Position numbers and translations under genes: made by a program. From Aedes albopictus (taxonomy: Eukaryota; Arthropoda; Insecta; Diptera; Culicidae), in assembly GCF_035046485.1 (NCBI RefSeq), contig NC_085137.1, forward strand, positions 10,804,252 through 10,868,251: 64,000 bases of DNA, given 5' to 3'. The notes below the pieces were generated by a model, which was given only the letters and a program-made list of their open reading frames with translations, was not told the origin of the DNA and did no database searches. This document shows positions 10,650 to 40,313 of this stretch, one piece after another (positions within the stretch are counted from its first letter, which is position 1; every line of letters starts with the position of its first letter).

Positions 10650-11929
10650 TAGGCCGTGTCGATTTTTGCAAAATTGCGAATACACAATCCCGAATGGTCA
10701 CAAATGGTTGCAAATGGACCCAAATGAAGCCTTGCAAAATTTAAAAATTCTAAAAAATCGGTAAGCTAGTCCGCAATCGACTTGAAGTTTTATATGGGAA
10801 TTTTAATTTTTCAGTATGGGGAAATCCAACTTTTCAAACTTTTGTAGAAAAAGGCACATTAAAGCAACTCTAAAAATCCGCTCCCCCCCTGAAGATTTAG
10901 TGCATATATTAGGGAACATTTTGTTAGAAGACAACTTTTTAGTTGCACTTAAGATAAGGGCGTTATCAAATTTCGAAACAATGGGCATTTTATTCGCATG
11001 ATTTCTAACTTCTTTAATTGGCATCACTGCACGTTTTGCGTGTTGAAGAGGGTGGTAACAGCCATCTGCGGCGTCACCACCCGTCGCTGGATGGAGACGC
11101 AAGTACCTGATAAAAATGAGATAGTTAGGATTGTAAATATTCTTGCGATATTGCCTTTTAAAGACTTGGTATCTTCGGCAAAGTTGTTGGCATGGTCAAG
11201 AGCTGTCCAGTGATGAACTAAATCATTGGCAAATCCATCGCTGGGCGGCGCTAGTGTGCATGCAAACTGCATGCAAAAGTGTTAACGTATATGCGTGTAT
11301 CTCAATAACGTGATAATGTAACTGTGTGGTGTCTTCGACAAAGTTGTTGGCTGGGCCACGGGCTATCCAATGACGAACCAAGTAAGTAGGAATATCAACC
11401 GATAGGCGGCGCTAGTGTGCCTACAAACTGGATGCAAAAGTACAAACGTATATGTGTGTATCTCAATAACGTAATAATTTAAGTAGGTGGTGTCTTCGAC
11501 AAATTTGTTGGCTGGACCACGGGCTATCCAGTGACGAACCCAATACAGTCTAGACTCCTACTACACGGTTAGTTCGGGGGTGCAGTAGAAATCCGTGTTG
11601 TAGGAATCCCAGAGCTTATGGGATTTCGCCTAATTGGGGATGTGAGCGAATATATCAGGAGTATTACAAGATAGCACCATACTTTCCTTGGCAAAGTTGT
11701 AGTACTAGAATAGATCTACCACACAATGCGTTAGTTCGCATCCAATTAGTTGGCAATTTGGCCGATAGAGGCGCTATGTAGAAGAGGTTGCTTATGTTCA
11801 CTCGCCAGTAGAATCACTCATAAGTTATCGCTTGCGATATCTCAAGATCTACTTGATTTGGAACAATGCTGTCTTCGGCAAAGTTGTTCAGTAGGTCAAG
11901 AACAATCTGGTGGTTAACCAACTAGTTTG

Positions 11930-14035
11930 TGATTTCGCCGCTAGGTGGTGCTAGTTATCAAGTAAAGTTTCAAACTTCTCTAGCTTGCGATCCAGATCAG
12001 ATAGAAAAGTGCCGTCTTCGTCAGAGTTTTTCAGGAAGTAAAAACCTATCTGGTGATTCAACATTTAGTTGGTGATTTCGCCGCTAGGTGCCACTAGTTG
12101 TTAAGTAAAATTTCAAACTTCTTTAGCTCGCGATCCAGAGCAAATAGAAAAGTATCGTCTTCGGCTAAGTTTTTCAGGAAGTCAAGAGCTATCTAATGAC
12201 TTAACATTTAGTTTGTAATTTCGCCGCTAGGTGACGCTAGTTGTGAAGTTTCAAACTTCTCTAGCTCGCGATCCAGATCAGATGGAAAAGTGCCGTCTTC
12301 GTCAGAGTTTTTCGGGAAGTAAAAACCTATCTGGTGATTCAATATTTAGTTGGTGATTTCGTTGCTAGGTGGCGCTAGTTGTTAAGTAAAATCTTAAACT
12401 TCTTTAGCTCGCGATCCAGAATAGAAGAGAGTCGTCTTCGGCAAAGTTCTTCAGGAAGTCAAGAGCTATCTAATGACTTAACATTTAGTTTGTAATTTCG
12501 CCGCTAGGTGACGCTAGTTGTGAAGTTTCAAACTTCTCTAGCTCGCGATCCAGATCAGATGGAAAAGTGCCGTCTTCGTCAGAGTTTTTCGGGAAGTAAA
12601 AACCTATCTGGTGATTCAATATTTAGTTGGTGATTTCGTTGCTAGGTGGTGCTAGTTGTTAAGTAAAATCTTAAACTTCTTTAGCTCGCGATCCAGAATA
12701 GAAGAGAGTCGTCTTCGGCAAAGTTCTTCAGGAAGTCAAGAACAATCTTGTGATGTAACAATTAGTTGGTGATTTCGCCACTAGGTGGCACTAGTTGTCA
12801 AGTAAAGTTTCAAACTCCGCTATCTCGGGATCCAAAGTAGATCGAAAAGTATCGTCTTCGGCAAAGTTCTTCAGGAAGTCAAGAGCTATCTAATGACTTA
12901 ACATTTAGTTTGTAATTTCGCCGCTAGGTGACGCTAGTTGTCAAGTAAAGTTCCAAACTTCTATAGCTCGCGATCCAGATCAGATAGAAAAGTGCCGTCT
13001 TCGTCAGAGTTTTTCAGGAAGTATAAACCTATCTAGTGATTCAATATTTAGTTGGTGATTTCATTGCTAGGTGCCACTAGTTGTTAAGTGAAATTTCAAA
13101 CTTCTTCAGCTCGCGATCCAGAGAAGATAGAAAAGTATCGTCTTCGGCTAAGTTCTTCAGGAACTCACGAACAATCTTGTGATGTATCAATTAGTTGGTG
13201 ATTTCACCGCTAGGTGGCACTAGTTGTCATGTAAAGTTTCAAACTCCGCTATCTCGGGATCCAAAGCAGATCGAAAAGTTTCATCTTCGGAAAAGTGCTT
13301 TTAGAAGTCAAGAGCTATCTGGTGATTCAACAGTAGTTGGTTGATTGATTGATTTGTCTTTATTAAAGAGACTTTCAGCCCTTGGCTGGTTCGTCTGTTA
13401 CATTTTTTTTTAATTTCTTGTTTAATTATTTGTGAATTTTGTGAATTTAATGCTAATTCTTCACACCCGTCTGTTACAGTAGTTGGAGATTTCGCCGCTA
13501 GGTGGCGCTCTTTGTCAAGTAAAGTTTCAAACTTCTCTAGCTGGCGATCCAGAGCAGATAGAAGAGGATCGTTTACGGCAAAATTCTTCAGGAAGTCAAG
13601 AAGAATCTTGGGATCCAACAATTAGCTGGTGATTTCGCCGCTAGGTGGTACTAGTTGTCAAGTAAAGTTTCAAACTCCGCTATCTCGAGATCCAAAGCAG
13701 ATCAAAAAGTTTCATCTTCGGCAAAATACTTTTGAAAGTCAAGAGCTATCTGGTGATTCAACATTTAGTTGGTGATTTCGCTGTTAGGTGGTGATTTTGT
13801 CTCTAGCTCGTGATCCAGCGCAGATAGAAAAGTGTCGTCTTCGGTTAAGTTCTTCAGGGAATCAAGAGCTATCTAGTGAATTAATAATTAGTTTATGATT
13901 ACGCCGCTAGGTGACGCTAGTTGTCAAGTAAAGCTTCAAACTTCTCTATCTTGGGATCCAGAGCAGATAGAAGAGAGTCGTCTTGGGCAAAGTTCTTCAG
14001 GAAGTCAAGAGCAATCTGGTGATTCAACAATTAGT
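11930..14035 (+). repeat. Tandem array of ~142-bp units, left arm of foldback
   Basis: About fourteen units follow one another. Each contains the phrases GTCTTCGGCAAAGTTCTTCA, GGAAGTCAAGAGCTATC, GATTTCGCCGCTAGGTGGCG and CTAGCTCGCGATCCAGA with variations. The conserved CTAGGTGGCGC-like core recurs near 11941, 12083, 12226, 12366, 12506, 12646, 12780, 12925, 13068, 13211, 13499, 13643, 13786 and 13908. The gap between 13211 and 13499 is explained by a LINE-tail insertion. Some units are duplicated as blocks: 12230-12380 and 12510-12660 are nearly identical. The core resembles the CTCF motif (see findings). Confidence 0.85.
13341..13475 (-). mobile_element. 5'-truncated LINE tail, 135 bp, with target duplication
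   Basis: On the minus strand this insertion ends GGGCTGAAAGTCTCTTTAAT, then AAAGACAAATCAATCAATCAA, a LINE 3' terminus with TCAA repeats. It is flanked by ACAGTAGTTGG at 13330-13340 and 13476-13486, an 11-bp target duplication inside a repeat unit of the foldback. The same tail occurs at 48083-48125. Only 3' UTR sequence is present, so no protein is encoded. Confidence 0.85.
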
Positions 14036-14067
14036 TGAATAGCGCTCAAGTGCGCTAAGCAACGAAG

Positions 14068-14333
14068 CACAGACAAACAGACGTAACTTTTGGAGGAAAT
14101 TCATCAAAAACTTTTGCCCGGTATATTTTCCATTAGCACACAGCCACCTGTTCGAAGAACCGCTCGAGATACTGTCGATTGCATGATTCAGTTACGTGTA
14201 CACTGGAAAACGTCAAAACGATCGAACACTAGCGCCTCTGGTGGAAGGATAGTGGAAATTAAATGAAATTTGAATTGATCTTTAAATACACGTGCCAAGC
14301 CATGTTTAAAAGTGTTACGTCTGTTTGTCTGTG
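14068..14333. mobile_element. MITE with CACAGACAAACAGACGTAAC ends, copy in foldback centre
   Basis: The ends CACAGACAAACAGACGTAAC and its complement bound a ~265-bp non-coding core. Two other copies are at 20820-21072 and 27279-27623. It lies near the symmetry point of the 7-kb foldback, where it separates the two arms. Confidence 0.75.
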
Positions 14334-14860
14334 GACGGAGTCTATGTTGTCGCACAGTAACACACAAATATGAATTTCAATATATGTACAAAAAAGATTG
14401 CATCTGGGATCAAACATCGGACCTCTGAATTGTCAATCCTTCCCAAATAACGCACTTGTCACATAAAAGTTACAGCAGCAGGTTTTTGTTCCGTTCTTAT
14501 GTGACAAGCGTGTTACTTGGGATTAGTATTAAGCAGCAGAACTATTGCGGTGCAACAATAGCATACGCGCTGAAACACTAATAAATGCTACTTCCTGGTG
14601 GCGTTTCCTTGGCCGGTCGCCGCTCGTTTACAAGGAACAAAAAGGATGGCAAAAACGTTGGTGGTCAACTATTTATCATTGAGGTTCATCCTCGGGTTCA
14701 TCGTGGAACCCTTTACCGGCAATAAAAAAGCTAGTCGTCAATGTTGTTCTATCGGGATAATGTGATTTTTTTTCTTTGCGTGGCGGTGAAGAGAACGAAG
14801 ATTGTCAACCCTGGTCTGGATCCAAGATAGAGATGTTCAAAATTCTATTTGCCAACTACC
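14334..14860. other. Foldback centre, unique non-coding sequence with a short hairpin element
   Basis: There is no open frame of note. At about 14437-14522 the phrase CAAATAACGCACTTGTCACA is mirrored by TGTGACAAGCGTGTTACTTG, an ~85-bp hairpin resembling a tiny MITE. The remaining text does not match the arms. Confidence 0.45.
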
Positions 14861-16400
14861 TCCTAATTGTTGAATCACCAGGTTGTTCTATAGTCTATAC
14901 TTTCTGAAGAAAATTGCCAAAGATAACACTTTTCTATCTGCTATGGATTCCGAGCAGCCTAGCATCACCTAGCAGCTAAATCACCAATTTATTGTTTTAT
15001 CACCAGAATGCTCTTGTCTTCCTGTTGAACTTTGCCGAAGACAGTACTATTTTGTCTACTATAGATCCTGAGATAGTGTTTTAAAATTTTACATGACAAT
15101 TAGCGCCACCTGAACGCCAAATTCACAAACAATATTTTTAATCAGAAGATTACTCTTGACTTCCTGAAGAACTTTGCCGAAGACGACAGTTTTTTATATG
15201 CTCTGGATCTCGAGCTAGAGAAGTTTGGAACTTTACTTGACAACTAGCGCCACCTAGCGGCGAAATCACAAACTTATAGTTGAATCACTAGAAAGCTCTT
15301 GACTTCTAGAAGATCTTTGTCGAAGACGACCCTCTTCTATCTGCTCTGGATCGCGAGCTAGAGAAGTTTGAAATTTTACTTGACAAAGAGCGCCACCTAG
15401 CGGCGAAATCACCAACTTAATGTTGAATCACAAAATTGTTCTTGACTTCCTGGAGAACTTTGCCGAAGACGACCCTCTTCTATCTGCTATGGATCCCGAA
15501 ATAAAGAAGTTTGAAACTTAACTTGACAACTAGCGCCACCTAGCGGCGAAATCACAAACTAATTGTTAATTCACTAAATAGCTCTGGACTTCCTGTAGAA
15601 CTTTGCCGAAGACGACACTTTTCTATCTGCTCTGAATAGCGAGTCAGAGAAGTTTAAAATTTTACTTGACAAATAGCTCCACCTAGCGGTGAAATCACAA
15701 ACTAAGTGTTATTTAATTAGATAGCTCTTGACTTGCTGAAGAACTTTGCCGAAGACAACACCTTTCTATCTGCTCTGGATCGCGAGCTAGAGAAGTTTAA
15801 AATTTTACTTGACAACTAGCGTCACCTAGCGGCGAAATTACAAACTAAATGTTAAGTCATTAGATAGCTCTTGACTTCCTGAAGAACTTTGCCGAAGACG
15901 ACTCTCTTCTATTCTGGATCGCGAGCTAAAGAAGTTTAAGATTTTACTTAACAACTAGCGCCACCTAGCAACGAAATCACCGACTAAATATTGAATCACC
16001 AGATAGGTTTTTACTTCCCGAAAAACTCTGACGAAGACGGCACTTTTCCATCTGATCTGGATCGCGAGCTAGAGAAGTTTGAAACTTCACAACTAGCGTC
16101 ACCTAGCGGCGAAATTACAAACTAAATGTTAAGTCATTAGATAGCTCTTGACTTCCTGAAGAACTTAGCCGAAGACGATACTTTTCTATTTGCTCTGGAT
16201 CGCGAGCTAAAGAAGTTTGAAATTTTACTTAACAACTAGTGGCACCTAGCGGCGAAATCACCAACTAAATGTTGAATCACCAGATAGGTTTTTACTTCCT
16301 GAAAAACTCTGACGAAGACGGCACTTTTCTATCTGATCTGGATCGCAAGCTAGAGAAGTTTGAAACTTTACTTGATAACTAGCACCACCTAGCGGCGAAA
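14860..16400 (-). repeat. Tandem array of ~142-bp units, right arm of foldback
   Basis: This is the reverse complement of the left-arm array. About eleven units carry CTAGCGCCACCTAGCGGCGA and variants near 14965, 15104, 15246, 15391, 15532, 15675, 15817, 15957, 16096, 16237 and 16381. The phrases AACTTTGCCGAAGACGAC and GATCGCGAGCTAGAGAAGTT recur with them. The units near 15820-16400 match those at 11930-12510 closely, so the terminal inverted repeat reaches about 1.85 kb into the element. Confidence 0.85.
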
Positions 16401-17692
16401 TCACAAACTAGTTGGTTAACCACCAGATTGTTCTTGACCTACTGAACAACTTTGCCGAAGACAGCATTGTTCCAAATCAAGTAGATCTTGAGATATCGCA
16501 AGCGATAACTTATGAGTGATTCTACTGGCGAGTGAACATAAGCAACCTCTTCTACATAGCGCCTCTATCGGCCAAATTGCCAACTAATTGGATGCGAACT
16601 AACGCATTGTGTGGTAGATCTATTCTAGTACTACAACTTTGCCAAGGAAAGTATGGTGCTATCTTGTAATACTCCTGATATATTCGCTCACATCCCCAAT
16701 TAGGCGAAATCCCATAAGCTCTGGGATTCCTACAACACGGATTTCTACTGCACCCCCGAACTAACCGTGTAGTAGGAGTCTAGACTGTATTGGGTTCGTC
16801 ACTGGATAGCCCGTGGTCCAGCCAACAAATTTGTCGAAGACACCACCTACTTAAATTATTACGTTATTGAGATACACACATATACGTTTGTACTTTTGCA
16901 TCCAGTTTGTAGGCACACTAGCGCCGCCTATCGGTTGATATTCCTACTTACTTGGTTCGTCATTGGATAGCCCGTGGCCCAGCCAACAACTTTGTCGAAG
17001 ACACCACACAGTTACATTATCACGTTATTGAGATACACGCATATACGTTAACACTTTTGCATGCAGTTTGCATGCACACTAGCGCCGCCCAGCGATGGAT
17101 TTGCCAATGATTTAGTTCATCACTGGACAGCTCTTGACCATGCCAACAACTTTGCCGAAGATACCAAGTCTTTAAAAGGCAATATCGCAAGAATATTTAC
17201 AATCCTAACTATCTCATTTTTATCAGGTACTTGCGTCTCCATCCAGCGACGGGTGGTGACGCCGCAGATGGCTGTTACCACCCTCTTCAACACGCAAAAC
17301 GTGCAGTGATGCCAATTAAAGAAGTTAGAAATCATGCGAATAAAATGCCCATTGTTTCGAAATTTGATAACGCCCTTATCTTAAGTGCAACTAAAAAGTT
17401 GTCTTCTAACAAAATGTTCCCTAATATATGCACTAAATCTTCAGGGGGGGAGCGGATTTTTAGAGTTGCTTTAATGTGCCTTTTTCTACAAAAGTTTGAA
17501 AAGTTGGATTTCCCCATACTGAAAAATTAAAATTCCCATATAAAACTTCAAGTCGATTGCGGACTAGCTTACCGATTTTTTAGAATTTTTAAATTTTGCA
17601 AGGCTTCATTTGGGTCCATTTGCAACCATTTGTGACTATTCGGGATTGTGTATTCGCAATTTTGCAAAAATCGGCACGGCCTAATGCTACGT

Positions 17693-17985
17693 AGCTTTCT
17701 ACTAAGTCTATTGATTAAAGTATTTCGTATTTAATAAAATTTTTACTTGCATTAGGTATTATTATCCAGAAAATCGAAAAAAAAATATAGCATGATTTTT
17801 TTTTAATTCACATCAATGTAAATAATCAATAATTAAAGGCAGCTTCATTTCATAAGACATGCAGCTAGCGGGCGCAACAACTGTATCTGAAAATGGTTTT
17901 GAAATCCTGCGTAAAGAATAATGTATTGTGTTTGCAGACAAAAACCAATTTCGCTCAAATGCTCCTCACGACCAATAGTTTCTTG
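17693..17985. other. AT-rich spacer, nothing recognised
   Basis: The text from 17693 continues the MITE interrupted by the foldback for a few bases and then becomes AT-rich. No coding or RNA signal is visible. Confidence 0.4.
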
Positions 17986-17989
17986 CTTG

Positions 17990-19370
17990 CTATAGAGCAC
18001 TGCATGCCACTAAGGTTGCAAAGGCAAATTATTCTAAGCCTTTGGCATTATTCCAGGAGCTCTTTTCTACAGGACTTCCTTGAAGAATTCCTCCAACAAC
18101 TTCTCAAGGAGCTCCTCTAGCAGCTTTGTAAGGAATTTCTCATGGTGTTCTTTATAGGCTTCCCCAACAGGAGAAGGATAACATTTCCACAGTAATTCCT
18201 ACTGGGAATCCCAGAAAAAAAAACTTCTGAAAACATTCCGAAAGGATCTGGAGGAATCTCAGAAGGAACTTGCAGAAAAATTTCAGAAGAAACTCCTGGA
18301 GAAATTTGAAAAGGAAATCATAGAGAAATTTCCAAAGAAAATCCATGAGGAATTCCTTGAGCAGTTCTAGATGGAACATTCGGAGAAATCTTGAATAAAC
18401 TCCTGGAAGAGTCTAAGAAGGAAATATTTTTAGATTCTCAGAAGGAACTCCTGGTTCAACTTCTGAGGAAAACACGGAAGAAATTTTTGAGAGAATCTCG
18501 GAAGGAATCTCTGAAGGAATCCCGAATGCAACTTTTGGGGAATCCCGGAAGATTATCTGGACATAACTCCTGGTGAAATCTAAGAAAGAAAATCCTGGAG
18601 GAATTCCAGAAGGAACAATGGGATAATCCGTAAAGGGATTCCTCGCGGAATTTTAAGAGAATGGAGGGATGCCGGAAAAAGTTCCTGGAGGAGTCCCGGG
18701 AAAAAAATCCTGGATAAATCCTAGAAGGAAGTCCTCGAGGAATTCCTGAAGGAATCCGAAAAAAGAACTCCTGAAGAAATCACATAAGCAATTCCTGGGA
18801 GGGCTTTTAAAGACCGGTGGGGTTTCTTGCCGAGATCTCGGAATGAATATCTTAGTGAATTACTGAAAAATATCAAGAAGGAACTCCTGGAGGAATCCCG
18901 GAAGGAACTTTTTTGGGAAACACAGAAAGAAGCTCTGATGGAATCTAAAAAAAAATCCTGTTAAAATCCATGAAGAGATGTCCGAAGAATCTGCTGGTGG
19001 AAGAGAGGAGAAGAAAATCGTGAAAGAACTCTTGAAGGAAACCATGGATAAACTTTCAGAAAAACATTAGAAAACAAACTGCTGGAGAAATCTCAGAAGG
19101 ATCGTTTGGAGGAATCTAAGAAGAAACTCCGGAAGGAAATATTGAAGGGATCTCTGATGGAACCCCTGAAGGAGTACAATAAGGAGGAATTTTCAAATAT
19201 GGAATCCCAAAGGAAATTCTTGGAGAAATCCCAGAAGGAAATCTTGGAGGAATTAAAAAGGGAAAAATTCTCAAAACGGGATTCCCCCCCAAAAAAAAAA
19301 AAACTCCTTGAGGAATACCAAAATGAACTGCTGTAAGAGTTTTAGAAGAAACTCCTGCAGGGTCCTTCAA
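17990..19370. repeat. Degenerate GGAATCCNGGAAGGAA repeat tract
   Basis: About 1.4 kb consists of loosely repeated phrases such as GGAATCCCAGAAGGAACTCC and CTGGAGGAATTCC. The spacing is irregular, roughly 24-36 bp. Several frames stay open by chance and encode Glu/Lys/Leu- or Phe/Ser-rich nonsense. Related tracts are at 43430-44830, 55300-55790, 57290-59165 and 60190-60850. Confidence 0.75.
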
Positions 19371-19715
19371 ATGTCGTGGTGAATTTTATTCAAATGAAAC
19401 CAATTTGATATATTGAAGAGATTTATTAGTGAGCAAACTATTATCTTCGAAAGAGCTCAGGCTAATATGGTATTAACCTATATTGGGAGCATCAATTTCC
19501 TGTTCTTCGGCATCAAGCAGAACGATGGGTGGTTTTTTGAGACATAATCTCCACTGGTTGCACCTATGGTCTTGATGTCGGCGATCTGATCCTGGCAGTC
19601 GGCAATGTAATTTTGCTTTTTTTTTCATAATATTCCATAAACATGAAATCAGAGCAAAATTTGTTTTTTTTTGTTTTTTGACAGGTTTCTTTTTGTTATG
19701 AAAGGGGGGGTTCAA

Positions 19716-19829
19716 GAAGCTACGTCATTTATAGAGGGGGGTATCTGCATATGTGACGAAATGCTACGAGGGGGAGGGGGTATTAAAAATCGCTTAAAAA
19801 AAGCTACGTCATTTATGGACGACCCCTAA
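19716..19829. mobile_element. MITE end, CGTCCATAAATGACGTAGC type
   Basis: The right terminus, reversed, reads GGGTCGTCCATAAATGACG followed by TAGC and a C/G-rich run. A second AGCTACGTCATTTATAGA lies at the left. It corresponds to the family at 10548-10649 and 35814-35977. Confidence 0.55.
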
Positions 19830-19934
19830 GCGCTAACAGAGCTTAAAAAAATAACTGGATCGGATGCACGACAGATGAGAATTTGCGGTGGGAGTGAAGT
19901 GGGTGGCAGCGTCTAATAGGAGACTCGATTGTAC

Positions 19935-20640
19935 GTGCGTATCCAACTTGCAAACCCCTGAAACAGAATCAACGGAGTAGTTGATTCCTTTTTAGTTGGA
20001 GAGTACACTGCACACGGACATGCGACGCTCCGAAATCTATTAGGAGCCTATCTGCGACGAATTGCCCACTGCAACAGCAGCGACTGTGGTGGGTGGTAGG
20101 TTTGTAAGCGACGAACCTCTTTTAGCTACTCGCGACACCCGCACTTTTTACAGCGCTCCACAGGGCAGCGCTGCCTCTTGCGCTCTGTAGAGGGGGTACC
20201 TACACCCCATGTGGGACTTAAGCGAGCTCCATATAGGCAAATGTAGAAGCGGCATGGTTTCTGTCTCATTTCCGTGCTCTCCGCGGCGGCGGCGGCGGAC
20301 GTCACGTCGTCGTCGTGAGCAGTTTGTATTTGTTTGGATTTTCTCCGGGTCGCGGCGGGTCTGGTGCGGCATAGACGCGATGGATGAGGCTTGGCAAACC
20401 GAAGCGATTAGTGTGTTTGTAGGTAAATGTGTATCTCTTTCATTTCACTGATCGTCGGGTGAGTCGTCTAAGAAGCCGTAAGCGCCACAAATATGCGCAG
20501 TATGTATTATAAAACAGTAGGTCGTGAGCGCGGTGGCCTCCTCCAACGAGAGCCGGGTGATGATGGTGCTCTTAAGACATGAATAGGTACACTGTTGAGT
20601 GGCTTGTTTGGCTACCACCTGCTCGGGTGCAGATTTAGTT
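19935..20640. other. GC-rich stretch with a weak candidate first exon
   Basis: This region includes CGG and CGT repeats (20283-20320) and is unlike the surrounding transposon text. A short plus-strand frame from the ATG at 20380 (start MDEAWQTEAISVFV) runs into a donor-like TTGTAG|GTAAAT at 20422. It could be a first coding exon, but I find no continuing exon. A promoter/5' UTR island of an unseen gene, or retroelement leader sequence, are equally possible. Confidence 0.2.
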
Positions 20641-20819
20641 AAAAAGGCACTTTGCGCAAATTATGACAAAAAACTATTAGCTATTTTACTCTTCTTAGGG
20701 TCATTGGGAGACGTCTATTGCAATCTATACATTTAGGTTCAGTGAATGATTTTATTTTTGTTTTTGTTGCGCAGTTTGTAGTTAAATATACAACCTCATA
20801 TTCCTGCCTAACGTTTAAC

Positions 20820-21072
20820 CACAGACAAACAGACGTAACACTCTGATAATTTCCATCGTACACCGATTTAACGATCTTCTTCAAAATTTGATAGTTGGCC
20901 AACTGTTCAACTGTGGCGCTCGCATAGTTTTTGTTGGAGTTTGACGTTTGCTCACTACCGCCACCTAGTTGGTGGTCGGCCAAACATATTCCTTTTAGCA
21001 TTGGGCGAATATGTTTCCGTGACTATGATTTGAATCGAAAAATGTTCAAAGTGTTACGTCTGTTTGTCTGTG
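20820..21072. mobile_element. MITE with CACAGACAAACAGACGTAAC ends, with target duplication
   Basis: Inverted ends of about 20 bp bound a 253-bp element. The flanking GTTTAAC repeats directly at 20813-20819 and 21073-21079. The core contains CCGCCACCTAGTTGG, whose complement CCAACTAGGTGGCGG resembles the CTCF-like core of the 7-kb foldback, although the termini and duplication length are different. Confidence 0.8.
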
Positions 21073-21079
21073 GTTTAAC

Positions 21080-21385
21080 AATGCTCTGGAAAGTGTAGTA
21101 CAACGAGCAGGTCTCAACAGCAGAGGTGTGGCTTTAACGGCATGGCAAGGGAAGTATGTACAGTGGTTCACTCCACATCAAGTTCCGGATCCAGGGTGTC
21201 TTTAAAACGTAAAGAGTATGTTATAGTTATTTCTACAACGAGTTGCAAAAAGATGATTATTTCAACACGAGTAGTACATTTATCTAACGAAGCATGCCAT
21301 GTGTCTTGCAGAAGTACTTGTTAAAGCTTAAGCTGAATGGCATACACTGTAATTGCAGCACAGTTTTGTGACTTTTATCGAACTC
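21080..21385. other. 3' flank of the ppk gene
   Basis: This holds a dispersed-repeat fragment (21229-21290, ACGAGTTGCAAAAAGATGAT) also seen at the right edge of the window (63955-64000). The ppk 3' UTR must begin here on the minus strand; I see no canonical AATAAA near the stop. The 60-codon plus frame is not supported. Confidence 0.35.
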
Positions 21386-40059
<18,674 letters not shown>

Positions 40060-40313
40060 CGGAAGAACGCCGGCACGGCACGCGCACCACACAACAAGGT
40101 TAGAAGGCAAATAAATTCTCGCTCGGGAGGCAGTTGGAATGCAAATCGGCGCTATGGCATGGATTTCTTTCGATAAGCATCGCTTCGTCGTGACAGATTA
40201 CAAGTGTTGTTATTATATCAGGATAATTATGGTGAATAATTACAATACAATATCAATGGTTCAATATCATTGGGTAATCAAATATTCAAAGCGTCTCCTA
40301 CAATCGTTGCTGA
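40060..40313 (-). promoter_or_regulatory. Short spacer between EcKinase exon and ppk start
   Basis: The 254 bp between the EcKinase stop (40314) and the ppk ATG (40059) must hold the 3' UTR of the former and the 5' UTR or promoter of the latter, unless ppk has more upstream exons. The half next to ppk is GC-rich. I cannot identify a TATA box or initiator with confidence. Confidence 0.35.

Larger units (their letters stand above)
10650..17683. mobile_element. 7,034-bp foldback transposon with 9-bp target duplication
   Basis: The element starts TAGGCCGTGTCGATTTTTGC and ends with the reverse complement (apart from minor changes), closing GGCCTA. It is flanked on both sides by ATGCTACGT (10641-10649 and 17684-17692). 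A 9-bp duplication is typical of Mutator-like elements, so MULE-type foldback is the likeliest class. The outer arms (10650-11930 and 16400-17683) mirror each other with no net insertion or deletion over at least 620 bp. The next part of each arm is a mirrored array of ~142-bp units. The centre (about 14035-14860) holds unrelated insertions. No transposase is encoded. The small identical frames at 11024-11272 (minus) and 17061-17309 (plus) are the same arm sequence read twice. Confidence 0.85.
9251..19931. mobile_element. Outermost inverted-repeat pair enclosing nested elements
   Basis: The sequence at 9251-9300 (CAGTCAGGTCTCCTATTAGA then AGCTGCCACCCACTT) is mirrored at 19880-19931. Both ends abut TA, as for a Tc1/mariner target. 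The 10.7-kb interval holds the MITE fragments, the 7-kb foldback and simple repeats. It may be one element enlarged by insertions. Equally, it may be two separate solo ends that happen to face each other. Confidence 0.4.

Noticed and set aside
9927..10737. Overlapping 128-159-codon frames in the GC-rich island
   Set aside because: Frames on both strands overlap, no domain is visible, and a poly-Ser run is simply the (GAA)n tail read in reverse.
14200..14260. CACTAGCGCCTCTGGTGG at the MITE in the foldback centre as another CTCF-like core
   Set aside because: Relative to the consensus it lacks one G in the GGC part, so the match is poor; not counted.
11930..16400. CRISPR-like array because of regular repeat spacing
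   Set aside because: The whole ~142-bp unit is repeated, there are no unique spacers of constant length, no cas genes, and the context is an insect genome.
10803..17530. Identical 60-99-codon proteins found twice, on opposite strands, which looked like a duplicated gene pair
   Set aside because: They are the two arms of the foldback element read from each end; both strands are open by chance and no domain or codon signal is present.
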